Assembly: GCA_910588565.1 (NCBI GenBank)
Contig: CAJUPF010000005.1
Coordinates: forward strand, 1 to 64,000
From: an uncultured Lachnospiraceae bacterium
Lineage (GTDB): Bacteria; Bacillota; Clostridia; Lachnospirales; Lachnospiraceae
Direction of reading: 5' to 3'
DNA length: 64,000 nucleotides
Within the stretch, counting starts at the first letter, position 1. Each line of letters opens with the position of its first letter. Of the stretch, positions 27,117 to 36,097 are shown piece by piece. The translations under genes and the position numbers were made by a program. The notes under the pieces were generated by a model that worked only from the letters and a program-made list of their open reading frames with translations, did no database searches and had not been told where the DNA came from.

Positions 27117-27144
27117 AATAAAAAAATATCAGAGGAGAGGAATT

Positions 27145-28461
27145 ATGGCAAAAAAAAGCACAATATGGCAAATTGTTTTATCTTTTGTCCTGCTCTTTTC
27201 CCAGTTACTGACTGGATGTGCAAGTGATGATTCTCCTGCCGTCATCCAGGAGACGCCTACAGAGAACGAACAGATTACCCTGAGCATCTATGCACAGTAT
27301 TCCCAGGATGACACAAGGATTCCGTATGATTATGCAGTGGATAAGTTAAAAGAAGAGTATCCGGATGTTACCCTGAATTTAATTGTCCAGGCAGAAGACG
27401 ATGGGGAAACATTGGAGACGCTGGCTGCAATCGGGCAGCTTCCGGATATTTTTCAGGCAAATACCAATATTATTAATATGCTTCGTAAGAACAACCAGAT
27501 TATGCAGCTGGATGAAATTGCAGAATCGTCCGGTTTCCTGGACAAACTGTATCCCAGATATCAGGACATGATTTACAGCGATGACGGGCATATGTATTGT
27601 TTTCCATATGCGGGGGATGAATATGTGCTTTGTTATTACAACAAAACGTTGTTTGAGCAGTGTGGATTAAAAGCGCCCGCTACGTTTGAGGAGTTATTGC
27701 ACTGTATAGAAGTATTCCGGCAGAACAATGTCGTACCTTTAGCGCTGTTCGGACAGGAAGGCTGGGTGACAGCAGCAATGTATGATGCAATTGCGACCCG
27801 GTTTGTCCCAGGAGGCATACGTTCTCTGGATCAGCAGGAGACGACGATTACAGACGGCGGATATGTGACGGCAGCAGAAATCTTAAGCCAGCTTGCAAAA
27901 GCGGGGCTATTTCAGGCCAATGTGACAAATACGAATTATGAACAGGCTTCAAAGATGTTTCTAAACGGGAAGGCAGCCATGTTCTTAAATGGGCAGTGGT
28001 ATATCCCGGAAGCGGATCAGAAGATGAAAGAGGATGTAGACTGGATGTTTTTCCCGGCTTTGGATATGGAAGCTTATGAAACAGGCAAAACTGCTTTTGT
28101 CGGCGGAGGTTCTAACAGCGGCTATGCTGTGAATCCGGATGGGGAACATGCCAGGCTGGCAGGGGAAGTAGCAGAATTTCTGTCAGAAAAGTATTGTGAG
28201 GCAAAAGTTATGTTCCGGGGAAATCCTATGGTTACGCTTGATACAGGCGCAGAGCCAGTGGAGGAATATCAGCCCATGATGCAGAAACTGTATGAGATTA
28301 TGCCTCAAATTACTTCTGCTACTATTTATACCTGGGGACTAGAACACGCCGTTTTGAACGAGAGTATTATGGCAAATACTCAGGGACTGGTTTCCGGCGA
28401 GTATTCTCCAGCGGAGTTTACGGCCAATGTATCGGATGCGATTTCAAAAATGAAAGAATAA
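27145..28461 (+). CDS. Orphan extracellular solute-binding lipoprotein (family 1)
   Basis: A 438-residue sugar-binding protein of the ABC family 1 type. A lipoprotein signal peptide ends in a lipobox LLTGC (Cys about residue 24). The rest is a bilobal binding protein with typical motifs (LPDIFQANTN, YYNKTLFEQCGL, FLNGKAAMFLNGQWYIPE). RBS GAGGAGAGG lies before ATG 27145; an upstream in-frame start at 27094 has none. The gene is followed after one base by a histidine kinase and response regulator, and no permease or ATPase gene is present. I infer that it senses an oligosaccharide and signals through the kinase rather than feeding a linked transporter. It could alternatively serve a permease encoded elsewhere. 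Confidence 0.88.
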   Translation: MAKKSTIWQIVLSFVLLFSQLLTGCASDDSPAVIQETPTENEQITLSIYAQYSQDDTRIPYDYAVDKLKEEYPDVTLNLIVQAEDDGETLETLAAIGQLPDIFQANTNIINMLRKNNQIMQLDEIAESSGFLDKLYPRYQDMIYSDDGHMYCFPYAGDEYVLCYYNKTLFEQCGLKAPATFEELLHCIEVFRQNNVVPLALFGQEGWVTAAMYDAIATRFVPGGIRSLDQQETTITDGGYVTAAEILSQLAKAGLFQANVTNTNYEQASKMFLNGKAAMFLNGQWYIPEADQKMKEDVDWMFFPALDMEAYETGKTAFVGGGSNSGYAVNPDGEHARLAGEVAEFLSEKYCEAKVMFRGNPMVTLDTGAEPVEEYQPMMQKLYEIMPQITSATIYTWGLEHAVLNESIMANTQGLVSGEYSPAEFTANVSDAISKMKE

Positions 28462-28462
28462 A

Positions 28463-30223
28463 GTGGTAAATGAGAGAATGAAAATCTTGAAACATGAAAA
28501 AGACAGGACGGATTCCGGAAAAATAAAATCAGTATCCCTGCGCTACCGGATTGCAGCTATGCTCTTATGGGTCGTACTGATTTTGATTGTATTATTTGGC
28601 CTGATGATGACTTATAATTACAACCGGGCAGTTGAACAGCGCAGTAAAAAGCATATAGAGGAAAACATCCGGTTTATGTCCAGACAGATCAGCCAGGTAT
28701 TTTCAGACGGGGTACTTTGTACCAATTATCTGACTCTGAGTATCAACTCTATTGAAAGTGAATTTGCGAAACGGCAGGTTGACAGGGATAACAGGATTTT
28801 ATCAATTTTAAACCAGACAATCCTGATGTTTGACGGGATTGATTCTATCCTGTTTGTGGATGACAAAGAGCAGCTTTTTACGACGGCTGTGGCATACCAT
28901 AACCAGAAAGAACAGGTGCTGTCTTCTTCTTATATGGCAGAACTTCACCATATTAACAATGGGAAAACACTGCTTTTTGATCGGGCGGATAACTGTATGC
29001 AGCTGCAGGAATCCAAATCTCTTGTAACAATGGGAAAAAAGGTTGTGGATATTCATTCGGGAACGATTCTGGGCTATTTGTTTATCAATATCGACAGCAA
29101 TGCGCTGGAAGAATCCATCCAGAACCAGATCAGCCATTATCTTGTGCTGGACAGCGAAGGAAATTGTGTGGCAGGGATACAAAATGAACGCCTCCTGAGA
29201 GAATTGTGGAAAAAATGCGGACAGGAAAGCGAGTTGGGGAAAAAGGCTATCCGCTATGGCGGAGAAAAGTATCTGGTCGCACAAAATGTGCTGGACGATT
29301 CTGGCTGGACGATTGTGGGTATTACTAATTTAAATGAGTATAATGTGACAATGGGAGAAATGGCAAGGGTGATTCTTTTGTCCGGGCTGGTGACTGTGAT
29401 TCTGATGACGCTTTTGATTGGAAATTTGTCAAGAACTCTGACAAAGCCGCTGGTTTTGCTGGAAGAGGGGGCGGAACAGATCGCGAACGGCGACATGAGT
29501 ATCCGGTTTCACTTTCATACGCAGGATGAAATCGGGAAGCTGGGGAATATTTTTAACGATATGGTGGTAAAAATTGAAACCCTGATTCAAACGGCAGAAG
29601 ATGTAGGAAAGAAAAAAAGGGAATATGAGCTTGCCTTGATCCAAGAGCAGGTAAAACCGCATTTTCTGTATAATACGCTGGATATTATTATTATTTTAAT
29701 CGATATGGGAAAACCCAGAGATGCGCATCGTGTGACCAAGAAACTGGCGGATTACTATAAAAATTCGCTTTCCGCCAGTGAAAATGTGGTGTCCTTGGAA
29801 AAAGAATTTCAGATTACGGAGGATTATCTGGATGTGCAGATGATACGGTATGGAGATAAATTTTCCTATGAAATTCTGGCTCCGGATGTAGCCGCCAGTT
29901 TTCTGCTGCCCAAGATGACGCTGCAGCCGCTTGTGGAAAATGCCCTGTATCATGGCCTGAAGTATCAAAAGGGGTGGGGAACCATTCATATTGCAGCTTC
30001 GGAAGGGGAAAACGAAGTTCTTCTGGAGGTAAGCGACAATGGGATTGGCATGAAAGAAGAGCAGTTAAACGAGCTTTCCAGAGAGGATAAGCCGCATAAG
30101 CATTTTGGCGTATACAGTGTGGATCACAGGCTGAAGTTGTATTATGGCGAGGCATATTATATGGAAATACGGAGTGAGTACGAGAAGGGGACGCAGATTC
30201 TGCTGCATTTGCCAAAAAAGTAA
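28463..30223 (+). CDS. YesM-type sensor histidine kinase
   Basis: A 586-residue membrane kinase. TM1 (about 27-50) and TM2 (about 303-322) enclose an extracellular sensor domain of about 250 residues; a HAMP linker (about 325-375) leads to a His_kinase domain with phospho-acceptor His400 in QVKPHFLYNT, then the ATPase domain with MTLQPLVENALYHGL (N box) and VSDNGIGM (G box). This is the class paired with AraC-type regulators for carbohydrate use. The GTG at 28463 directly follows the upstream stop; ATG 28478 is an equally possible start. It is translationally linked to the binding-protein gene and followed after 31 bases by its regulator. Confidence 0.9.
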   Translation: MVNERMKILKHEKDRTDSGKIKSVSLRYRIAAMLLWVVLILIVLFGLMMTYNYNRAVEQRSKKHIEENIRFMSRQISQVFSDGVLCTNYLTLSINSIESEFAKRQVDRDNRILSILNQTILMFDGIDSILFVDDKEQLFTTAVAYHNQKEQVLSSSYMAELHHINNGKTLLFDRADNCMQLQESKSLVTMGKKVVDIHSGTILGYLFINIDSNALEESIQNQISHYLVLDSEGNCVAGIQNERLLRELWKKCGQESELGKKAIRYGGEKYLVAQNVLDDSGWTIVGITNLNEYNVTMGEMARVILLSGLVTVILMTLLIGNLSRTLTKPLVLLEEGAEQIANGDMSIRFHFHTQDEIGKLGNIFNDMVVKIETLIQTAEDVGKKKREYELALIQEQVKPHFLYNTLDIIIILIDMGKPRDAHRVTKKLADYYKNSLSASENVVSLEKEFQITEDYLDVQMIRYGDKFSYEILAPDVAASFLLPKMTLQPLVENALYHGLKYQKGWGTIHIAASEGENEVLLEVSDNGIGMKEEQLNELSREDKPHKHFGVYSVDHRLKLYYGEAYYMEIRSEYEKGTQILLHLPKK

Positions 30224-30254
30224 GACAAGAAAATATGTATTGAGGGGGTATCGT

Positions 30255-31460
30255 ATGATTCAAATAATGATTGTAGACGACATGCCGATATTTTTGGAAT
30301 ACCTCAAAAGTTTTATAGAGTGGGAATCATATGGATTTCAGATCTGCTGCGAGGCCGCAGATGGAAAAGAAGCCTTGGAAAAAATTGAGATATATCATCC
30401 GGATATTATTCTAACGGATATTACGATGCCCTATGTCAATGGGCTGGAACTTGCGGAACAGGTATCGCAGCTGTATCCCGATATTTTTGTGCTGCTGATT
30501 ACCGGGAACAGCGAAATCGAGTATGCGAAGCAGGCGGTGGAGATTGGCGTGTGTGATTATATTTTGAAGCCGTTTGAAAAAGAGGAGCTTTTGTTTTCCC
30601 TTTTGAAGCTGCAGAACAATATCGATAAGGCTCTGGAAAGTAAAAACGGAAAAGAGGAGCAGGCATATCAGAAGCGGGAAGAAGCGCTGCAGAAGCTGCT
30701 GCTGCCGGATGCGGATATTGCTAAGGTGCATCAGCAGTTAAAAGAGGCCGGCGTTTTGTTTGAACATGAGTTTTTTATGGTTTGTACGATGCAGTTTCTG
30801 GTGGGTAACCCGGAAGAATTGAGTCAGGTGAATGACTGGAAGAAAATTATTATTGATATGCTTTCCGATATGCTGAAAATTGCGGGGACGTTTCAGGTGT
30901 TTTTGGATTTGGAGAATAACGTGGTTCTGATTTTGAATTTTGATTCGGAAGATGAGATGAAGGCTTATAAGATTTATGAATTGATGGATATTCGTAAGAT
31001 TATCAAGTCACAGCTGCATTTAGAGACAGTGATTGGCGTCAGCAAGTATTGTTATGGGCTGGGGCAGGTGAAAGAGGGGTATGATCAATCGATGTACGCA
31101 GCCTGGGGCAGGATGAAGAACGCGAGGGAAGTAACGGAGCAGGCGAAAGAGTATATCCGCAGGCATTATATGGAGGGGGACTTGAGCATTGCGGATATTT
31201 CAAGGGAGCTTTTGATCAACCAGACGTATCTGCGGAAGATGTTTAAGGAGGAGACAGGGTATACGCTGAGCGCGTATATTACGGAATATAAGATGAGTAT
31301 GGCAAAACAGCTGCTGCAGAATACGGATGATAAGCTGTCGGTGATTGCGTCGAAGGTGGGGTATAATGATGTGGGGTATTTTAGTAAGTGCTTTAAGCGG
31401 TTTTATGGGATTAGTCCGAAAAAGCTGCTGCTGGAATTGAAGAATGGGATTCGGAGATAG
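30255..31460 (+). CDS. YesN-type response regulator with AraC DNA-binding domain
   Basis: A 401-residue regulator: receiver domain (1-120) with acidic pocket VDDMP, phospho-Asp55 in ILTDITMPYVNG and Lys in LKPFEKEE; a variable middle region (about 125-295); and a C-terminal AraC/XylS double helix-turn-helix (about 300-401, LSIADISRELLINQTYLRKMFKEETG and KLSVIASKVGYNDVGYFSKCFKRFYGISP in two parts). ATG 30255 was chosen because GAGGGGG precedes it. It is the natural activator candidate for the promoters at 21020-21095 and 26791-26865, where paired sites lie near -62 and -37, a usual layout for AraC-type activators. Confidence 0.93.
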   Translation: MIQIMIVDDMPIFLEYLKSFIEWESYGFQICCEAADGKEALEKIEIYHPDIILTDITMPYVNGLELAEQVSQLYPDIFVLLITGNSEIEYAKQAVEIGVCDYILKPFEKEELLFSLLKLQNNIDKALESKNGKEEQAYQKREEALQKLLLPDADIAKVHQQLKEAGVLFEHEFFMVCTMQFLVGNPEELSQVNDWKKIIIDMLSDMLKIAGTFQVFLDLENNVVLILNFDSEDEMKAYKIYELMDIRKIIKSQLHLETVIGVSKYCYGLGQVKEGYDQSMYAAWGRMKNAREVTEQAKEYIRRHYMEGDLSIADISRELLINQTYLRKMFKEETGYTLSAYITEYKMSMAKQLLQNTDDKLSVIASKVGYNDVGYFSKCFKRFYGISPKKLLLELKNGIRR

Positions 31461-31484
31461 GAAGTACGAAAACAGAAATTATCA

Positions 31485-31513
31485 TTGAAAAGATAGCGCG
31501 TGTCATTTATAAT
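31485..31513 (+). promoter_or_regulatory. SigA promoter of glyA
   Basis: TTGAAA (31485-31490), 17-base spacer, TATAAT (31508-31513). Confidence 0.75.
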
Positions 31514-31569
31514 AAGTTCATTGACGCCTGGCTTAGTTGCAGGCAAATAAATAAATGGAGGAAAAATGA

Positions 31570-32808
31570 ATGTACACATTGGAAGATATCCAGGCAGTGG
31601 ATCGTGAGGTTGCGGACGCGATTACTGCGGAATTTGAGAGACAGAGCAGCCATATTGAGTTAATTGCTTCTGAGAATTGGGTTAGTCCGGCGGTTATGTC
31701 AGCTATGGGAAGCGTTATGACGAATAAGTATGCCGAAGGGTATCCGGGGAAGCGTTATTATGGCGGATGTGAATGTGTGGATGTCGTGGAGGAACTGGCC
31801 AGGGAGCGGGCAAAGAAGCTGTTTGGCTGCGATTATGCGAATGTACAGCCGCATTCCGGCGCACAGGCGAATATGGCGGTGCAGTTTGCCATGTTAAAGC
31901 CTGGAGATACGGTTATGGGTATGAACCTGGATCATGGCGGGCATCTGACGCATGGAAGCCCGGTGAATTTTTCCGGCGTTTATTTTAACATTGTACCTTA
32001 TGGCGTAAATGATGAAGGTTTTATTGATTATGATAAAGTACTGGAAATTGCCATGGAGTGCAAGCCAAAGATGATAATTGCCGGAGCAAGCGCATATGCA
32101 AGGACGATTGATTTTAAGAAATTCCGTGAGATTGCGGATGCATGCGGAGCGGTTTTGATGGTGGATATGGCGCATATTGCAGGGCTTGTGGCAGCGGGCA
32201 TACATCCCAGCCCGATCCCGTATGCGGATGTTGTGACGACGACTACGCATAAGACGCTCCGGGGACCGAGGGGCGGTATGATTTTATGCAATCAGGAAGC
32301 GGCGGATAAATATAACTTTAATAAAGCGATTTTCCCGGGGATTCAGGGCGGTCCTCTGATGCATGTGATTGCGGCAAAGGCAGTCTGCTTTCAGGAAGCG
32401 CTGCAGCCGGAGTTTAAAGAGTATCAGAAGAATGTGGCTGCAAATGCGCAGGCGCTTTGCAAGGGACTGCAGGACAGGGGGATTAAGATTGTATCAGACG
32501 GAACGGATAATCATCTGATGCTTGTGGATCTGACTCCGTACAATCTGACGGGTAAAGAGATGGAGAAGCTTTTGGATTCTGTCAATATTACCTGCAATAA
32601 GAATACAATACCCAATGATCCAAAGTCTCCATTTGTCACCAGCGGACTGCGCCTTGGCACGCCGGCAGTGACTTCCAGAGGCTTAAATACGGAGGATATG
32701 GATAAAATCGCAGAAGCGATTGCGATGATGATTCAGAAAGGCGAAGCGAAAGCAGAGGAAGCAAGGGCAATCGTGAAGGGTCTGACAGAGAAATATCCGC
32801 TGAAATAG
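31570..32808 (+). CDS. glyA: Serine hydroxymethyltransferase
   Basis: A 412-residue PLP enzyme that interconverts serine and glycine with tetrahydrofolate and feeds one-carbon metabolism. The PLP lysine is Lys228 in [14 protein letters not shown]; other signatures are [35 protein letters not shown] and [13 protein letters not shown]. Length is normal. It follows ATGGAGGAAAA and has its own strong promoter, so it is independent of the sensor operon upstream. A terminator follows. Confidence 0.97.
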   Translation: MYTLEDIQAVDREVADAITAEFERQSSHIELIASENWVSPAVMSAMGSVMTNKYAEGYPGKRYYGGCECVDVVEELARERAKKLFGCDYANVQPHSGAQANMAVQFAMLKPGDTVMGMNLDHGGHLTHGSPVNFSGVYFNIVPYGVNDEGFIDYDKVLEIAMECKPKMIIAGASAYARTIDFKKFREIADACGAVLMVDMAHIAGLVAAGIHPSPIPYADVVTTTTHKTLRGPRGGMILCNQEAADKYNFNKAIFPGIQGGPLMHVIAAKAVCFQEALQPEFKEYQKNVAANAQALCKGLQDRGIKIVSDGTDNHLMLVDLTPYNLTGKEMEKLLDSVNITCNKNTIPNDPKSPFVTSGLRLGTPAVTSRGLNTEDMDKIAEAIAMMIQKGEAKAEEARAIVKGLTEKYPLK

Positions 32809-32877
32809 TGAAGAATGGAAAGCGGCAGGCATTCATCTGCAAACTGAAATTGGGTAGCTGCCGTACAGGATGCAGAG

Positions 32878-32915
32878 AAAGACGGGCAAGAAGCGATTGC
32901 TTTTTGCCCGTCTTT
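32878..32915 (+). terminator. Intrinsic terminator after glyA
   Basis: AAAGACGGGCAA (32878-32889) pairs with TTGCCCGTCTTT (32904-32915). Confidence 0.88.
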
Positions 32916-33043
32916 CTTATACCTGTTACATATTAGAACCGCAGAGGATACGCTGGATATCCAGTTGGACATTGAATATGTTAATCAGGATTTCCCGAAC
33001 TTTCAGAACTGAATACCATCCGCCCACCAGCGGCGCCACCGAG

Positions 33044-33073
33044 CAGGAAATCAAAAACGGTTTCCTGTTTTTC
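33044..33073 (+). terminator. Terminator-like hairpin in the glyA-blaI gap
   Basis: CAGGAAA (33044-33050) pairs with TTTCCTG (33061-33067), followed by TTTTTCTT. No intact gene precedes it, which suggests it is the leftover end of a lost gene. A short open tail (LDIQLDIEYVNQDF...) ends at about 33012. Confidence 0.5.
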
Positions 33074-33132
33074 TTACTTTATAGGAAATTCCGACCTTTT
33101 GAGACACAAAGAAAAACATATGTTAGATAGAT

Positions 33133-33396
33133 ATGTGTTTAAGGTATACAAAACCGACAGTCAAGGATTTAGAAGATATAAAAACCTTCTTCTCCAAAAT
33201 CGTCTTCAAACGGGACATGGCTTTCTCGTACATTTTTCCAGAGAAACACGGTTATGGTTAAAGTAAAGTTCTAAAAATAGCATGGCCGTACCACAGTCAC
33301 ACTTTTAAACCTGCAGAATTATATGAATTTGATATAAGACAATCCGACCATGCGTCTTTTTTTGATCTGCTTGACATCAATAGACTACTGTGGTAG
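33133..33396 (+). pseudogene. Stop-interrupted reading frame, unrecognised
   Basis: From ATG 33133 one frame runs 42 codons (including KPTVKDLEDIKTFFSKIVFK) to a TAA at 33259-33261, then stays open in the same frame for 44 more codons (including WPYHSHTFKPAELYEFDIRQ) to a TAG at 33394. Both halves look protein-like. No family is recognised and no RBS is present. It may be a decayed gene; chance openness cannot be ruled out. The end overlaps the blaI operator. Confidence 0.3.
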
Positions 33397-33426
33397 TCTA
33401 TATTTATAGACTATCGCAGTAGTCTG
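33371..33426 (+). promoter_or_regulatory. blaI: Promoter region with two BlaI-type operators
   Basis: TTGACA (33371-33376) is followed by TAGACTAC-N4-GTAGTCTA (33381-33400, perfect arms) and, 26 bases further, TAGACTAT-N4-GTAGTCTG (33407-33426, 6 of 8 pairs). The -10 box lies within the operators (TATATT at 33399 or a nearby AT-rich hexamer). Dyads with TAC/GTA cores are typical BlaI/MecI sites, so this is autoregulation. Confidence 0.75.
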
Positions 33427-33473
33427 GCTGGTGTGTTTTCACAGCAGACTGGATTATCCGGAAAGGAGTATAT

Positions 33474-33833
33474 ATGGACATAAAACTATTTGACTCGGAA
33501 TTGAAAGTGATGGATGTGTTATGGCGCGAGGGAGATGTGACGGCAAAGCATATTTCGGAACTATTGGGGAACGAGGTGGGATGGAATAAAAATACCACAT
33601 ATACCGTGATCAAGCGGTGCATGAAAAAAGGGGCGATTGAGCGTTTAGAACCTAATTTTTTATGCCGTGCCCTTGTTCCGAAAGAAGCGGTGCAGAAGGC
33701 AGAGACGGATGAACTGATTAATAGGGTTTATGATGGTTCTGTGGATAAACTGTTTGCTTCGCTCCTTGGCTGGGAGAAACTTTCCAGGGAGCAGATCGAA
33801 CGGTTAAAACAGATGGTTGAAGAATATAAGTGA
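33474..33833 (+). CDS. blaI: BlaI/MecI-family transcriptional repressor
   Basis: A 119-residue winged-helix repressor: DSELKVMDVLWREGDVTAKHISELL and NKNTTYTVIKRCMKKGAIER form the DNA-binding domain; the helical tail from about residue 75 dimerises and carries the usual site cut on induction. The start follows GAAAGGAG. It lies 11 bases before a BlaR1-type sensor. No beta-lactamase gene is adjacent, so the target may be itself or unlinked genes. Confidence 0.93.
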   Translation: MDIKLFDSELKVMDVLWREGDVTAKHISELLGNEVGWNKNTTYTVIKRCMKKGAIERLEPNFLCRALVPKEAVQKAETDELINRVYDGSVDKLFASLLGWEKLSREQIERLKQMVEEYK

Positions 33834-33844
33834 GGTGATTTGGG

Positions 33845-35728
33845 GTGAGCATCCTACAGATAAGTTTTTTGAGTGCGGTTTTGATTGTGATTATTGTATT
33901 AGCCAGAGCGCTGCTGATTTATAAGCTGCCGAAACGGACGTTTTGCTTTTTGTGGATGATTGTACTGATCCGGCTTCTAGTTCCGTTTTCATTTACTTCT
34001 GTGATTAGTGTTTATTCATTGATTCAGCGGAACGAGGCAGCTATGGATATGGTAAAACAGTTGCCGGCTGCCAGAATGTTTCCGGCCGAGAGAGGGGAAG
34101 GCGGGTTCAATTTACCGCAGGAGCTTCCGGAACTCAGCGGAGAGACAGCGGGAGGGGACTCAGTGGGATTGGTAATCTGGGCGTTTGGAGTATGTTTGAG
34201 TGCTGCTTTTTTTGTATCTGCTTATAGCAGGAGCTATCGGAAGTTCCGGATGTCGCTGCCGGTACAGCAGGAACTGGTTCAGACGTGGCAGTCGGCACAT
34301 CCTCTGAAACGGACGATTGCCATCCGACAGTCGGATATGATAGAGACGCCGCTTTCCTATGGGATGTTCCATCCGGTGATTCTGATGCCGGAATCTACGG
34401 ACTGGTCAGACAGTTCCCGGCTGAGATATGTTCTGGAACATGAGTATGTGCATATCCGGCGTTTTGACACTCTGACAAAGCTGCTGCTGGCAGCGGCGTT
34501 ATGTATCCATTGGTTTAATCCGTTTGTGTGGCTGATGTATTTTCTGTTTAACCGGGATATGGAATTGTCCTGTGATGAACTGGTGGTTCGCAGATTTGGC
34601 GAGGATACCAGGTCTGCATATGCGATGGCTTTGATTGGCATGGAGGAGAGAAAAAGCGGTTTTATGCCTCTGTGCAATCATTTCAGTAAACATGCAATTG
34701 AAGAAAGGATACGGGCGGTTATGAAAATACGGAAAGTTACATTTATATCAGTTGTTTTTGCAGGGATACTGATTATTGCAATTACGTTGTGCTTTGCAGC
34801 TTCAGCGTCTTCCGATGACAGGCAGGATATGGCGCGAAGCCTGGGATCATCTCCTGTGGAGGAAGAGGAGATTTCTGCCAGGGCACAGGCCGCGGCGGCA
34901 GCTGTCGGTTATGATGAAAAGGCGATTGCGGCGCGTATGGCGGAACTGGATTTACAAATCCGTGAATGGGATGGAACCGAAGATACGGAGGATGCGCAGT
35001 TTATGGCAGAAATAGAGTGGATCTACCTGGATAGTATGCGGCAGGATCTGGAGCGGCAGGATTTTTTTGAAACATATTATGGAGAATATGATATCTGCTA
35101 TCAGATTCCGGAGTGCAGATTATATAAAGGAGAAAAATCAATCCATCATTTCTATGATGAGCAAAACGGCGGAGCTCTGTGGGCGGATAATTATGGCGAA
35201 ATATGTGTAGAAGTCGTCCGTGACGGGAATGGGGATATTGCGCGGCTGATTGTGGAAGACTCTGCGGCAGCCAGCAATGGAAAAGCAAAGCAGCTGACAA
35301 AAGAAACAGCGCAGACAGACAGCAGCGGGAATACGGATGCAAAAGACCGCACGGCGCAGGATGAAAAGCTGTCATATCATGCTGGGCGTTATCGCATGGC
35401 ATACCAGGTTTCTCAAAATGAGCGGTTCGCAGAATATGAACAGTTTGGCATTTCCTATGACAGCGCCAGTGGATTTCTGATGTATAAGGGAAAGAACGTC
35501 GGTTATTTTAAGGATGAATATAAGCCGGGAGCTTATACAAGGTTTACGGATGAAGGCGGTGAGCTTGGGGTAGTGGTTGTCCGGGATGCTTCGGGAAATA
35601 TTTTAGAGATACAGTCCGGTTTACTTAGTAATCAATCAGGAAAAGAGCCAGGCGCGCCTGCAGTGGAGGATGTATCGTATCATCCGGCATTTTCTGCGAA
35701 ACGTCAGGCGATCATTGTTATATGTTAA
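33845..35728 (+). CDS. blaR1: BlaR1/MecR1-like M56 metallopeptidase sensor with atypical C-terminus
   Basis: A 627-residue membrane protease. The N-terminal half has TM segments (about 5-25, 35-55, 110-125, 300-320) and the zinc motif HEYVH at His199-His203, so it should cleave BlaI on signal. The extracellular part (about 325-627) is not a penicillin-binding domain: it lacks SxxK/KTG motifs and instead has a Glu-rich helical stretch and two related segments that each end in a GD/GN-I motif (DGNGDIARLIVED, DASGNILEIQSG). The ligand is thus probably not a beta-lactam. The GTG start follows GAGGTGATTTGGGG. The last codons overlap the remnant of cotJC on the other strand, so the very end may be chimeric. 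Confidence 0.82.
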   Translation: MSILQISFLSAVLIVIIVLARALLIYKLPKRTFCFLWMIVLIRLLVPFSFTSVISVYSLIQRNEAAMDMVKQLPAARMFPAERGEGGFNLPQELPELSGETAGGDSVGLVIWAFGVCLSAAFFVSAYSRSYRKFRMSLPVQQELVQTWQSAHPLKRTIAIRQSDMIETPLSYGMFHPVILMPESTDWSDSSRLRYVLEHEYVHIRRFDTLTKLLLAAALCIHWFNPFVWLMYFLFNRDMELSCDELVVRRFGEDTRSAYAMALIGMEERKSGFMPLCNHFSKHAIEERIRAVMKIRKVTFISVVFAGILIIAITLCFAASASSDDRQDMARSLGSSPVEEEEISARAQAAAAAVGYDEKAIAARMAELDLQIREWDGTEDTEDAQFMAEIEWIYLDSMRQDLERQDFFETYYGEYDICYQIPECRLYKGEKSIHHFYDEQNGGALWADNYGEICVEVVRDGNGDIARLIVEDSAAASNGKAKQLTKETAQTDSSGNTDAKDRTAQDEKLSYHAGRYRMAYQVSQNERFAEYEQFGISYDSASGFLMYKGKNVGYFKDEYKPGAYTRFTDEGGELGVVVVRDASGNILEIQSGLLSNQSGKEPGAPAVEDVSYHPAFSAKRQAIIVIC

Positions 35729-35831
35729 AACAATGCAGACCGCCATACTGACTCATAATATATTGCGCAATCTTAGGATTTGTCTCTTTGATATGAACTG
35801 GATATTCCAGACGTTTTTCATAATTCCACAT
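35718..35831 (-). pseudogene. cotJC: Truncated cotJC (spore coat manganese-catalase-like protein)
   Basis: The frame starts MWNYEKRLEYPVHIKETN and runs to SQYGG at residue 31, which matches the N-terminus of CotJC, normally about 190-200 residues. It then turns into LHCFNI and stops. No further CotJC sequence (catalase metal-binding helices) is visible in the window. ATG overlaps the cotJB stop by one base, so the operon order cotJA-cotJB-cotJC is intact up to the break. The break coincides with the 3' end of the blaR1-like gene, indicating a rearrangement. It is presumably non-functional. Confidence 0.75.
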
Positions 35832-36097
35832 TAATTACAGCCTCCTTCCCAGGGCCAGGGATCTGATGCCCACTGCCAGCAATTGTTGTTTGGCGCCAAA
35901 TCAACCGTAAGCGGCGTATAAGCAGAGGAATAAAGCTCCAGCGCTTTTTTCCGTTCATCTTTAAAATGATGGAAAAAAGCCATTGCATCCTCATCGTCAG
36001 GATGCGTATCCAGATACAGGGTGAGTTCTGTTACGGCGAAGCTGACTTCATTGATCCATTGCAGAAGCTGCGCCTGACTCATATTTTGTCTTAACAT
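35831..36097 (-). CDS. cotJB: Spore coat protein CotJB
   Basis: An 88-residue protein of the CotJB family (MSQAQLLQWINEVSFAVTEL, LYLDTHPDDEDAMAFF, ending WPWEGGCN), a component of the inner spore coat made in the mother cell. The start at 36097 was chosen because AAAGGAGG lies 8 bases upstream; the longer frame to 36115 would contain that RBS. It overlaps cotJA by 7 bases and the cotJC remnant by 1. Confidence 0.92.
   Translation of the reverse strand: MLRQNMSQAQLLQWINEVSFAVTELTLYLDTHPDDEDAMAFFHHFKDERKKALELYSSAYTPLTVDLAPNNNCWQWASDPWPWEGGCN

Noticed and set aside
33133..33396. Stop-codon readthrough or recoding at TAA 33259
   Set aside because: The codon is TAA, not TGA or TAG, and no RBS or recoding structure is visible; decay is the simpler reading.
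33474..35728. Beta-lactam resistance locus
   Set aside because: There is a BlaI/BlaR1-type pair, but no beta-lactamase or PBP2a gene, and the sensor lacks a penicillin-binding domain.
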